A stretch of DNA of 20,939 nt from CAWEZN01 sp964498015 (lineage in GTDB: Bacteria > Zixibacteria > MSB-5A5 > GN15 > PGXB01): assembly GCA_964498015.1 (NCBI GenBank), contig CAZCFT010000042.1, forward strand, positions 1 to 20,939. The letters run 5' to 3'. The notes under the pieces are model-generated. The model saw only the letters and a list, made by a program, of their open reading frames with translations, had not been told where the DNA came from and ran no database searches. Both the position numbers and the translations under genes were made by a program. Shown here piece after piece: positions 1 through 6,980 of the stretch (its first letter is position 1; every line of letters starts with the position of its first letter).

Positions 1-270
1 AACCCGTCAAAAGCCGGATTTACAACTATGGCATGGTGGCGTATTCGTGTCCGGCCAGTCAGTGGCCCGGCCCTTGGCGGGCTTTTGACGAACCAGATCC
101 GGCCACTGCCTGACATGACGGCCAAAACTTTTCAGTGTGATTCATTTAATCCGAGCCGAATGATAGTAGTGGCGTTTCCGTCAGGCGTCCGACAGGCGCC
201 GGACTGACGCCGGACAGGTCGCGATACGCCGCTACAATATCCGGTGCACACCGGTCGGGTATTATGAATT
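1..270. other. Intergenic stretch without a supported gene
   Basis: No reading frame here has a ribosome binding site or a recognisable product. The stretch holds one copy of the 23-bp dispersed repeat at its left edge. GC-rich, partly self-complementary sequence follows, such as GGCGTC at 183-188 against GACGCC at 205-210, which could fold into an imperfect hairpin. I see no tRNA, rRNA or CRISPR structure. Confidence 0.5.
4..25 (+). repeat. Copy 1 of dispersed ~23-bp repeat
   Basis: The segment reads CCGTCAAAAGCCGGATTTAC followed by AA. The same core recurs at 2916-2962 (two tandem copies) and 12546-12567, and in a diverged form at 1884-1906. All copies are in the same orientation and all lie between genes. 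The match with the copy at 12546 extends into a following TATGG after a short insertion. Confidence 0.7.
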
Positions 271-273
271 AAA

Positions 274-300
274 AAGGGCGGAAAAATAATTTCCGCCCTT
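274..300 (-). terminator. Rho-independent terminator of the 327-806 gene
   Basis: Positions 274-284 and 290-300 form a perfect 11-bp inverted repeat (AAGGGCGGAAA / TTTCCGCCCTT) with a 5-nt loop. Read on the minus strand, the GC-rich stem is followed directly by a run of T. It begins 26 nt after the stop codon of the minus-strand gene at 327-806. This is a textbook intrinsic terminator placed where that gene's transcript should end. Confidence 0.88.
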
Positions 301-326
301 GATTTGCTCTGATTCCCACTTCCTTC

Positions 327-806
327 CTAACCGGCTGATTCTGCTTTTTTCTTGGAATAGATGTAGATGGTAGCGACGAGAAGAAGTCCGATCAAGATGA
401 AGATGCCTGTGGTGGTGAGGGATGATCCTTGGTGTGGGGGTGGATACGTTGGAGGAGTAGCGGCAAGTATACAGGACCAAGGACCAGCAGGAGTTTTCTT
501 GCGTACGCAGATTTTTGCCGTATTGGCTGGAATCACCATATTAAGAGTTCCGCCAGAGAGAAGCGAGGTGGACCCCACAACAGCATCGCCAGCATTTCTA
601 AATTCAATGTCAATTGAATAAGTACAATAATTATTCCCGAATATTGTAGCATTGGTGTTATATGCAAAATCAAGATTGGGCTTCCAATTTGGGTTGCCGC
701 CGATATCCTCTATGTCACGCACGATGGATTCGCGATCTTGAGCAAAAGCCAGCGGCGCGATGCAGATCAGTAACAAAGGCAATAAAAGAATTTTTCGAAT
801 CAACAT
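327..806 (-). CDS. Small exported protein with C-terminal membrane anchor
   Basis: Unrecognised 159-residue protein. The start is the ATG at 806 because an AAGGAG sits at 815-820 with an 8-nt spacer; an upstream in-frame GTG at 815 would overlap that ribosome binding site. Residues 1-22 form a clear Sec signal peptide (basic RK, a leucine-rich core, then an A-F-A cleavage site). The mature part has four cysteines and no catalytic motif I recognise. After a proline-rich spacer (TPPTYPPPH) comes a hydrophobic segment at about 131-149 and then KKKAESAG. That order (spacer, transmembrane helix, basic tail) suits a surface protein anchored in the inner membrane, and it resembles sorting signals of the PEP-CTERM type without their usual motif. 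It is monocistronic, with its own terminator at 274-300. The function is unknown. Confidence 0.72.
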   Translation of the reverse strand: MLIRKILLLPLLLICIAPLAFAQDRESIVRDIEDIGGNPNWKPNLDFAYNTNATIFGNNYCTYSIDIEFRNAGDAVVGSTSLLSGGTLNMVIPANTAKICVRKKTPAGPWSCILAATPPTYPPPHQGSSLTTTGIFILIGLLLVATIYIYSKKKAESAG

Positions 807-843
807 AATTTGCACTCCTTAAATACATTAAAGTCACAGCATT

Positions 844-866
844 GTCTGTCATTTTGTATGATAGAC
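844..866. other. Hairpin / inverted repeat upstream of the 327-806 gene
   Basis: GTCTGTCAT (844-852) and ATGATAGAC (858-866) form a 9-bp stem with one mismatch, which is a G-T pair in one strand's RNA, around a 5-nt loop. It lies 38 nt upstream of the start codon at 806, about where a promoter or operator of that gene would be. In the plus direction it is followed by TTTAT. I cannot tell an operator from a chance hairpin. Confidence 0.35.
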
Positions 867-879
867 TTTATAGCACGGT

Positions 880-1443
880 TCAACCCGGTGGGGCCCGCCC
901 AGATTGCTCCAGATAAAATGAATCATGCAAGGGGTCAAGATGCAATTTGTATAACCAAAAGTGGGTTATAGGCTTATAAAAGAGTCCGATATTGTCAAAT
1001 GAATAGCTGACATAAATATCTTTTGCATTATGCTGAGGGACCTGGCTGAAAAGGGGAGGAGTGTTCTTAATTGCCAGTAGCTGGCCTATTTCATAAATAT
1101 GTCCATTGCCCCCCAGTTTCCCGACCAGCAATACCGGCGACGCAGTAGATGCGTCCAATAACGAGACTGACAGCAGGGTCATACCGAGCAGAAATACTGA
1201 ACGGTCGGCGGCAATTGACCATGAATGTAGTAATTCGCAGGCCAGTCAGGCGATTGCGAGAATTATAAAACACCAGTATGATGCTGAGAGATTGTCAAGA
1301 ATCAGCCGCGGTGTCGGTTTTCCAACCAAAGCCAGGCTTTCAGATCGTATAGCCAAGCCGGCCTTGATTCCGATAAGCCCCGAGACTTCCAGACGTTTAA
1401 GGGCCTTGGTTCCTGTGTCCGACGGCTTTGTCGCCAAACTCAA
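880..1443 (-). pseudogene. Possible degraded exported protein gene
   Basis: One minus-strand frame stays open from 1443 to 880 except for a TGA at 1246-1248; it is closed by another TGA just upstream of 1443. Below the internal stop, an ATG at 1182 begins a weak signal-peptide-like segment (MTLLSVSLLDASTASP), then KLGGNGHIYEI, reminiscent of the GNGHxYE start of some PEP-CTERM or lectin-like exported proteins, and about 70 more residues. No ribosome binding site precedes that ATG. The stretch above the stop has a hydrophobic SYWCFIILAIA segment. An exact consensus promoter (1621-1649) points into this region. I read it as a decayed gene, but chance open frame is a serious alternative. Confidence 0.22.
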
Positions 1444-1551
1444 ATACTTCCCCCCGCCAGTATCTCAAGATAGCTGGACGGATTTCAATTATGACAATCT
1501 AAGACGCGGATTCGGCTAATTCCCTCAATCTGCACCCGGTATTTATTTGAA

Positions 1552-1565
1552 CGCAGTAAACTGCG
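1552..1565. other. Perfect 14-bp palindrome (possible operator)
   Basis: CGCAGT-AA-ACTGCG is an uninterrupted inverted repeat with a 2-bp centre. It lies about 50 bp downstream of the expected start point of the minus-strand promoter at 1621-1649. It could bind a dimeric regulator or be the top of a short hairpin in the leader RNA. No partner regulator gene is in the window. Confidence 0.35.
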
Positions 1566-1620
1566 GTGAGGAAAATCAAAATTCGATGCCTTAACGATGG
1601 ATGCCGAAAACCTTGTTATA

Positions 1621-1649
1621 ATTATAAGGCGATCCGGCTTTTCTGTCAA
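1621..1649 (-). promoter_or_regulatory. Exact-consensus sigma70-type promoter
   Basis: On the minus strand TTGACA (1649-1644) is followed by a 17-bp spacer and TATAAT (1626-1621). Both hexamers match the housekeeping consensus at all six positions and the spacing is optimal. Transcription would start near 1613 and run leftward into the degraded region 1520-880. No intact gene follows, so the promoter is orphaned, drives an unrecognised RNA, or is a remnant of a decayed gene. Confidence 0.6.
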
Positions 1650-1680
1650 GGACTATTTTGGGTATTACTCCGGAAAAAGT

Positions 1681-1812
1681 TTATACCCCGCAGACAGGAG
1701 CCGGCCCTGATTTATAGAGGGCATTCATCATGTATGTTGCATCAAGAGCGTTGACTACACCGTTGCCATTGGCATCTGCTTCCTTGGGAACTGTTGAAAA
1801 ACTGCCATTGGG
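1681..1812 (-). pseudogene. C-terminal remnant of a dockerin-like protein
   Basis: A 43-codon minus-strand frame runs from just after an in-frame TAG (1813-1815) to a TAA at 1681-1683. It encodes DANGNGVVNALD, which fits the 12-residue calcium loop of type I dockerin / EF-hand repeats (D1, N3, N5, G6, D12). A helix-like ATYMMNALY and the ending SGPAPVCGV follow. Dockerin-like repeats with this layout typically sit at the C terminus of large secreted proteins of environmental bacteria. No start codon or upstream body survives: the sequence above the TAG is a poly-G tract and the 3' side of queG. This is therefore a gene relic, not a functional short protein. Confidence 0.6.
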
Positions 1813-1883
1813 CTACGTCGCCCCGACCGGCGCGTTATGGGGGGGGGTTGACAAGCCCCATAGAAGATATGTTTGGTTTGTGT

Positions 1884-1906
1884 CCGTCTAATGCCGGATT
1901 TACCAA
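1884..1906 (+). repeat. Diverged copy of dispersed ~23-bp repeat
   Basis: CCGTCTAATGCCGGATTTAC plus CAA matches the dispersed repeat with TAATG in place of AAAAG. Its first 12 bases (CCGTCTAATGCC) are identical to 12536-12547, directly beside the repeat copy there. It lies just past the stop codon of queG, in the intergenic gap. Confidence 0.5.
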
Positions 1907-1934
1907 ATTTGCAAAAAAAGGTCTTAGGTCGGAT

Positions 1935-2870
1935 CTATGGAATTGTGCGGGCTATATTGATATTTCTATTTATTCCAAAGAGACCCGGACGGCTGATTGG
2001 GCTTCCGGCAAACAAGAGATCAAAATCTTTTCCGGAGAGGCGGTCGATGTCGCCGCATTCCAGAATATGGATGGCATCCCGCCGATCGAAATTATTGAGC
2101 TTATGCGGCTTCTGAAATCTATTGAACGGGCAAGCGCTGATACATAGATCGCACCCAAAAATACAACTTTGCAGGTTCTGAATAATATAGTCGGGGAATC
2201 GTTCTGCTCTTGATTCGATGGTCCAGTAGCTGATGCATCGCGTGGCATCCAATTGGTAGGGGGCTATTATCGCTCCGGTGGGGCAGGCCTTGATGCAGGC
2301 GTTGCATTTCCCGCAGTGGTTCGGGTGGGGATTATTGTATTTGTCGGCTTCTATATTGATAATCAGATTTCCCAGAAGAAGCCAGCTTCCGAATTCTCGG
2401 GAGGCCAAATTAGTATGTTTTCCCTGCCATCCAAGTCCGGCCATCTGCGCCCAGTATTTGTCCATGAATGGGGCAGTATCCACGCAGATTCGTCCCCGCA
2501 GATTGGGGCAGAGTTGTGTCAGCCCGGAGCGCAAATTTTCTAATATTTTGCGCAGGACGATATGGTAATCCTCACCCCAGGCATATTTGGAAACATTGAA
2601 TCGTGATTGGCGCCCCGACAGGTCGGACATTGTCGGGTAATAATTGACTCCGATGGAAATAATTGATTTGGCGTCAGGCAGAAGCTCCGTGGGATTAAGA
2701 CGCGCGCTGACATTTCGTTCCATGTAATTCATCGTGCCATGGAATCCACTCGCCAACCATTCTTTGAATCTATCGCCATCATTTACGGGTCCGGCTGGAG
2801 CAATGCCGACAACATCGGCTCCCAATTCCAGCGCCATCTTTTCAATATTTGTAGAAGACAAAAGCGTCAT
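1935..2870 (-). CDS. queG: Epoxyqueuosine reductase QueG
   Basis: QueG performs the last step of queuosine synthesis, reducing epoxyqueuosine in the tRNA anticodon, using a cobalamin cofactor and two [4Fe-4S] clusters. The 311-residue product carries both ferredoxin-like cysteine sets: C186, C189, C192, C196 (CGKCNACIKACP) and C236, C240, C243, C247 (CIFGCDLCISACP). Between them is the family hallmark RCISYWTIESR (211-221). D131 in VDTAPFMDK matches the catalytic aspartate, and AGLGWQGKHTNL (144-155) is also diagnostic. The protein ends soon after the usual SPISRPG..RN segment, so it lacks the C-terminal HEAT-like extension of longer homologues. The last residues (ARTIP) depart from the usual ending and may reflect a small truncation. 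The ATG start at 2870 has no good ribosome binding site. The gene stands alone between two repeat-bearing gaps. Confidence 0.93.
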   Translation of the reverse strand: MTLLSSTNIEKMALELGADVVGIAPAGPVNDGDRFKEWLASGFHGTMNYMERNVSARLNPTELLPDAKSIISIGVNYYPTMSDLSGRQSRFNVSKYAWGEDYHIVLRKILENLRSGLTQLCPNLRGRICVDTAPFMDKYWAQMAGLGWQGKHTNLASREFGSWLLLGNLIINIEADKYNNPHPNHCGKCNACIKACPTGAIIAPYQLDATRCISYWTIESRAERFPDYIIQNLQSCIFGCDLCISACPFNRFQKPHKLNNFDRRDAIHILECGDIDRLSGKDFDLLFAGSPISRPGLFGINRNINIARTIP

Positions 2871-2915
2871 AGGATAAATATGCTAAGCTTCTGGAAAATA
2901 GATAGAGATATTTTC

Positions 2916-2962
2916 CCGTCGAAAGCCGGATTTACAATCCGTCATAAAGCCGGATTTACAAT
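2916..2962 (+). repeat. Two tandem copies of the dispersed ~23-bp repeat
   Basis: Unit 1 spans 2916-2938 and unit 2 spans 2939-2962. They read CCGTC, then GAAAG or ATAAAG, then a shared CCGGATTTACAAT. The pair lies in the gap between queG and the secretin gene. It is the only tandem arrangement of this repeat in the window, and there are no evenly spaced spacers as in a CRISPR array. Confidence 0.75.
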
Positions 2963-3014
2963 AAGAGGTGGGGCAGATGTGGACTCGACGATGGCGAGCT
3001 ATGCGCAAATGTCG

Positions 3015-3045
3015 AAACTCACGCGATAGGAGGCCGCACGAGTTT
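3015..3045 (-). terminator. Candidate transcript-end hairpin after the secretin gene
   Basis: In minus-strand RNA, AAACUCGUGCG (3045-3035) can pair with CGCGUGAGUUU (3025-3015) around a 9-nt loop. This gives an 11-bp stem with two G-U wobbles in the middle. It lies about 50 nt after the stop of the last gene of the secretion cluster. Only a short U stretch follows, so it may be a weak terminator or a 3' end stabiliser. Confidence 0.4.
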
Positions 3046-3097
3046 TGACCTACGGCAATTTATCAACATATTCCTGAGCCACGACATTGGAGTCTTA

Positions 3098-4372
3098 TTA
3101 TTTTACGATGGAAGGGGTAATCAATATGATCAAATCCGTAGAGCTGGTTTCGACAGTCTTATGTCTGAATAACTGGCCAAGGATGGGGATGGAGCCAAGC
3201 AAAAAGACTTTTTGAGTATTTTCAATATTGTTCTCTTTGAGAAGTCCGCCCATCGTCGCTGTTTCGCCATCTTTGACGGTAATCATTGTCTGCACTGTTC
3301 TTTCTGACGTTATCGGTTTTTGATTCCCTTCCGGACCGGAATAACCGATAATCTCCGCCACAGTGGGGTAAACATCGAGCGTTATATTAGCGCTGTCGAT
3401 TATATGCGGTGTCACCAGAAGCGAAATGCCGATTTTTTCATCCTGAAAAGTGACAATATCCTGCACGGCGCCGCCCTCGCTGAAGCGGTTTATTGTCTGA
3501 ATTGGTATGACGGTCGATACTCTAATCTCGGCCTCATGGTTATTAAGAGTCGTAATCCGCGGATTGGAAATCAATTTTGAGTTTCCCGATTGATCCAGGA
3601 AATCCAGTATCAGTTTCACCTGATCGACGGATAATTTTCCCCACTCCCATTTGTTGTTTGGGAGTTGTATTTGGCCAAAAGCTTCAGTCGATGATGTTGA
3701 GCTTGAAGACTGCGTGGCAGGTGCAATGCCATGAGCTTTACCGGATAGAGAAGTCGGCCAGTTGAATCCGGCGCTTGTTTTCTTGTCGAGATTCATCTCA
3801 ATCATTTGGACTTCAATGGCAACTTGAAGCTGAGGTTTATCCATTTCTTTTATGAAGCTTTCGATTCTTTCAACGACTTCCTGCAGGTCCACAATAACAA
3901 TCTGTGTCGGGTTAGGGGCCCCGCCGGATTTTCCTCCTTTGCCGGGATCTTCAACTATTTTCATCTTGCCTTTTGAGGAAAGAAGATCAGAGACGGCGTT
4001 GATTGCCGAGGCGGGCGATATATTGTTTAATGTGATGATTCTTGCCACTGTTTCCCCCGGGGCGTTGATATCTATTGGCTTTACTACCAGAATGTCTCCC
4101 GCTAAATAGTAGTTATATCCGTTGGAGATTAGAATCGCTCTCAGAGCATCCATCAGGGAGACACTATCAAGTCTGATAGAAATTTTTTGCTCGAGTTCAC
4201 CGGATTGCACAATGTTAAGATTGTATTGTTGAGCAATCATGTCCAGCGCTGAGGCTATCGGCACATTATCAAACTGGAGGGAAATTTTTTTATCGGTATC
4301 AAAGACACCGGCCAGAGAGACGGCGCCAGCCAGGGTAATTGTCGCTATTATGATAATGATATTGCGTTTCAT
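3098..4372 (-). CDS. Short secretin (GspD/PilQ family outer-membrane pore)
   Basis: Secretins form the gated outer-membrane ring through which a type II secretion substrate or a pilus passes. The 424-residue product has a signal peptide (1-21), an STN/N0-like domain (about 29-98), one N1/NolW-like domain (about 110-178, interrupted by a glycine-rich loop at 143-152), and then the secretin core from about 183 to the end. Core hallmarks are QVAIEVQMIEM, SNPRITTLNNHEA, VIPIQT, GGLLKE, SIPILGQLFR and the terminal LIILITPSIV. It has no AMIN domain, unlike typical PilQ, and fewer N-domains than typical GspD, so it is a minimal form. Its ATG overlaps the stop of the PilP-like gene (ATGA), with AAGGA just upstream, implying coupled translation. 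It is the last gene of the cluster. Whether it serves type II secretion or a type IV pilus cannot be decided from its sequence. Confidence 0.92.
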   Translation of the reverse strand: MKRNIIIIIATITLAGAVSLAGVFDTDKKISLQFDNVPIASALDMIAQQYNLNIVQSGELEQKISIRLDSVSLMDALRAILISNGYNYYLAGDILVVKPIDINAPGETVARIITLNNISPASAINAVSDLLSSKGKMKIVEDPGKGGKSGGAPNPTQIVIVDLQEVVERIESFIKEMDKPQLQVAIEVQMIEMNLDKKTSAGFNWPTSLSGKAHGIAPATQSSSSTSSTEAFGQIQLPNNKWEWGKLSVDQVKLILDFLDQSGNSKLISNPRITTLNNHEAEIRVSTVIPIQTINRFSEGGAVQDIVTFQDEKIGISLLVTPHIIDSANITLDVYPTVAEIIGYSGPEGNQKPITSERTVQTMITVKDGETATMGGLLKENNIENTQKVFLLGSIPILGQLFRHKTVETSSTDLIILITPSIVK

Positions 4373-4815
4373 GATTTATCCTTGGTAAGATTTAGGAAGA
4401 AGCGCCCGCTATTGTTTTCGAGCGTGACTTTATTCTTATCTATCTTTAAAATCAGCGCCCCTTTAATCAGCTCACCGGTTCGTACAACCCGGCCATTAAT
4501 TATGGCCGCCGGATTAAGATCGTCGTAGAGGATTCCTCCCAAAATCCATATTGGGGCCGAGTCTGAAGCTGTCATAGTGTTGACGACCTCGCCATGATTG
4601 CGAACAAAGGGATCGCGCCCCCAAGCCATCGATGAATATTTTTCGATATCTATCAACTTTGACGGTCGGACGGCCGGCGCCACCTGGCTTTCTGTGGGAG
4701 AATTCGAGACAGAGGCAATCGGTTTATCATATCGACTCCGCAGGCTGAGCAGTCCATAGATTGATGCCGCGACAAAGAGCGAGTAAATTACCAACTTTCG
4801 AATCTCTGGTTTCAT
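4369..4815 (-). CDS. PilP/GspC-like inner-membrane linker protein
   Basis: PilP and GspC link the inner-membrane assembly platform to the secretin. This 148-residue protein has one N-terminal membrane helix (about 8-24), a disordered proline/serine-rich spacer, WGRDPF (65-70), and a small beta domain: ILGGILYDDLNPAAIINGRVV, then GELIKGALILKIDKNKVTLE. WGRDPF plus a GIL..AIING..v..G..i segment is the signature of the GspC homology region / PilP domain. No PDZ or coiled-coil domain follows, so it is at the minimal end of the GspC range, and it is not a lipoprotein as classical PilP is. It starts one base inside the stop of the PilO-like gene (TGATG) and ends overlapping the secretin start, as expected for a secretin partner made in step with it. 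Confidence 0.8.
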   Translation of the reverse strand: MKPEIRKLVIYSLFVAASIYGLLSLRSRYDKPIASVSNSPTESQVAPAVRPSKLIDIEKYSSMAWGRDPFVRNHGEVVNTMTASDSAPIWILGGILYDDLNPAAIINGRVVRTGELIKGALILKIDKNKVTLENNSGRFFLNLTKDKS

Positions 4816-5375
4816 CAGATTTTATCCGCTCCTTCCAGAATCACTTTAAAGCCAAAGTCAATCGATGGCGAGGCATGGCCTTCAGATGTAGAAGATATTT
4901 TGCAGAAATCCATTCCATGGAAAAATTTCTCAGCTTCAACGGACTTAACATATTCTCCAATATCGGAGAAGCGTCCATTCAATTTAACAGTAATGTCAAG
5001 CGGCCGCGGAAGGTTATTCAGAAGCGCCTGGCTATTCATCGCCAATAATTCCTCGATTGAAGGGGTTATCTCCAAGAGAACCAGGTTGAAATCAGATGCT
5101 TTTTTCTGCAGAGCGCCAAATAATCTCAGCAGGTCTTCTTTGGAGAAGAGCTGAGACATGATCAATTCCTTCTTTTTCTCCATCTCTTTTTGATTGGCAA
5201 AATGCTCTGGAAATTCCACCATGGTAATTCTGAAATCCTCAAGTTTACTCAAGGCCTCAGAGTATGACGCTTTAATTTCCTGTCTTTTTATTGTCAGAGG
5301 TGAAATTAAAAACAAAAACCAGAGTACGACTATCAGGAGAAGCGAGGCGCTGTATGTCAGAATCAGTTTTTTCAT
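4815..5375 (-). CDS. PilO/GspM-like inner-membrane assembly protein
   Basis: This 186-residue protein has a short cytoplasmic start, one membrane helix (about 5-26), a charged helical or coiled-coil stretch (about 30-75), and a C-terminal ferredoxin-like fold with the pattern typical of PilO (RLFGALQKKASDFNL, then LDITVKLNGRFSDIGEYVKSVE). PilO forms a heterodimer with PilN and recruits PilP; GspM plays the matching role with GspL in type II secretion. The fused PilM-PilN gene directly upstream overlaps its start by 4 bases (ATGA), and the PilP-like gene overlaps its end. That is the canonical M-N-O-P order. The identification rests on architecture and position, because this family is poorly conserved in sequence. 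Confidence 0.82.
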   Translation of the reverse strand: MKKLILTYSASLLLIVVLWFLFLISPLTIKRQEIKASYSEALSKLEDFRITMVEFPEHFANQKEMEKKKELIMSQLFSKEDLLRLFGALQKKASDFNLVLLEITPSIEELLAMNSQALLNNLPRPLDITVKLNGRFSDIGEYVKSVEAEKFFHGMDFCKISSTSEGHASPSIDFGFKVILEGADKI

Positions 5376-6970
5376 ATAATGGCGTCGGTCTGAATAAGAA
5401 AATCAAGAACGAAACCCTCGAGTTCGGCTTTCTTGATGTACTTTCTTAATGTGACATTTTCAAAAAACGGCGATCCCCGCAGTCGAGCGACATATTCCGC
5501 CAAAGTGACTTCCGGAGGCATTCCGGCCGAATAGGCCTGGCCTTGGAGGAGGAGAGAATATTTCTGTCCCGCCTTCTCCAGCTGATAAGAGTTGAGCCTG
5601 ATGGCCTCGGGGGTTAGGCGGGATATTTCCTTAAGATTCAGGTGGAGGAAAGTAGGTTCAAATGCCAGCGCATTGAGAAATTCTTTGTCGGCTGAAAGGT
5701 GTTGTTTTATCTTGTTGTACATCATAAATGAAGATGAATTTGAAAAGTGTTCGATCTCTTCTGTGGCGGAATCAAGAAGGAATTTATCCTTGTCCACTTG
5801 ATATTTCTGTGACATCCAGAAAAACAGGAGCATGACCAATATCAGAGCAAAGCCGGGTATGGCCCAGCGCTGACATTTCTGGATAGCCCGCTTCTCTTTC
5901 AAGTCAGGCGGCGATAAGTCAATCATTTTGTCATCGACTATAGCCAGCGCGACAGCCTTCAGCGCCACGGGGATCTGGTCGGAAAATAAGTTTGCTTCCG
6001 GCTGAGATTTCAGCCAGAGCGGAACAGGAAATATTTGGAACTCAATCCCAAAGCGGGCAGTCAGTTTGGCGATCATTTCTTCTGAATAGGAAAGATCGCC
6101 ATATAAATAAGCGGTCTCGGTGGTTGCCCGTGAGAATTGCCCGACATAAAAATCGAGGGTGTTCTGTATTTCCTGCGCGAGCTTTTCTGTGAACGCATGA
6201 AAGCCCTCGCTTCCCGCGCCACTTTTGCTTAAAGAACCGGAGCCAAGGGAGGAGATGTGTTTGAATTCGAGTCTGACCCCCCGGTAGAAGGAAATTTCCG
6301 TATACACTCTTTTTATATTTATCAGGACATAAGTTTTTTCCGGCGAATAACCCTCGATATTTCGGAGAAGAAATCCGATAGCTTCAAGGCCATAATGCAT
6401 ACCGTCAATTCTGATGTCGGTTTTGAGTTCGTCAAGGCGGTTATTGATTTCCTTTTTGGCGACAGCGACAAGACAAACATTAGAATTGGCGTTAGCTTCT
6501 GCTTTATCCGGGTCCATTAATTGGTATCCATAATAGGCGTCTTCCAGTCCGAATGGGATTTGTTTTTTTCCTTCCCAGAACACGGCCTTAGAAAGCTCGC
6601 TTGACGGCATTTTGGGGAAAGAAAGGACCCTTACGGCTGTTTCGACGCCGTCGACTCCAAGAATAAATCTGGTCAGCAGGCGGCGGCGCTCATGAATATA
6701 TTTTTCAATTTCCGCGGTGATAAAGTCTTGCCGCTTTTCGAAAGTATCATAAGAAGATGGAATGTATATTTTGGTGACATCAAGAAGACGGCTTTTGCTC
6801 CATAATCTTTGGGATGTGACCATTTGAATAGCATGATCGTCGATTAAGATTGAAATGGTACGCCCGAACCCAAAATGCTTTCTCAGCCTAAGTTTTTTCA
6901 ATAACGCCGATAAGCCGCCAAAAAAATCCGGCAGGCCTGTTGTCTCCATTTTAGTTTGAGTATCCGGCAT
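5372..6970 (-). CDS. Fused PilM-PilN (GspL-like) assembly protein
   Basis: A 532-residue protein joining a cytoplasmic actin-like PilM module (about 38-350), a single membrane helix (about 369-386) and a periplasmic PilN-like module (about 390-532). MIDLSPPDLKEKR (349-361), just before the helix, matches the position and style of the INLLP motif at the PilN N terminus that normally docks into PilM. The single-chain layout is that of GspL in type II secretion. The usual PilM nucleotide motifs look eroded: the first strand reads ILIDDHAIQMV rather than a D-I-G-S-S-type loop, and the second phosphate segment reads LINIKRVYTEISFYRG. ATP binding is therefore doubtful. The ATG at 6970 is chosen because it lies 10 nt after the stop of the pseudopilin gene; a longer frame opening at 7066 would overlap that gene by 86 bases. 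Its end overlaps the PilO-like start. Confidence 0.85.
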   Translation of the reverse strand: MPDTQTKMETTGLPDFFGGLSALLKKLRLRKHFGFGRTISILIDDHAIQMVTSQRLWSKSRLLDVTKIYIPSSYDTFEKRQDFITAEIEKYIHERRRLLTRFILGVDGVETAVRVLSFPKMPSSELSKAVFWEGKKQIPFGLEDAYYGYQLMDPDKAEANANSNVCLVAVAKKEINNRLDELKTDIRIDGMHYGLEAIGFLLRNIEGYSPEKTYVLINIKRVYTEISFYRGVRLEFKHISSLGSGSLSKSGAGSEGFHAFTEKLAQEIQNTLDFYVGQFSRATTETAYLYGDLSYSEEMIAKLTARFGIEFQIFPVPLWLKSQPEANLFSDQIPVALKAVALAIVDDKMIDLSPPDLKEKRAIQKCQRWAIPGFALILVMLLFFWMSQKYQVDKDKFLLDSATEEIEHFSNSSSFMMYNKIKQHLSADKEFLNALAFEPTFLHLNLKEISRLTPEAIRLNSYQLEKAGQKYSLLLQGQAYSAGMPPEVTLAEYVARLRGSPFFENVTLRKYIKKAELEGFVLDFLIQTDAII

Positions 6971-6980
6971 CTTAAGTCTC

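Noticed and set aside
1400..1445. Minus-strand GGCGACAAAGCCGTCGG, reminiscent of the cyclic-di-GMP (GEMM) riboswitch core
   Set aside because: The GACGCAAAGCC core is not exact, and the first conserved half (GGGCAAACC with a GAAA loop) and the tetraloop-receptor pairing are not found around it.
1106..1519. Plus-strand 137-codon frame
   Set aside because: It lies antisense to a more protein-like minus-strand frame, has no ribosome binding site or promoter, and resembles no family I know.
2916..2962. Tandem repeats as a CRISPR array
   Set aside because: There are only two directly abutting units with no spacers, and no cas genes.
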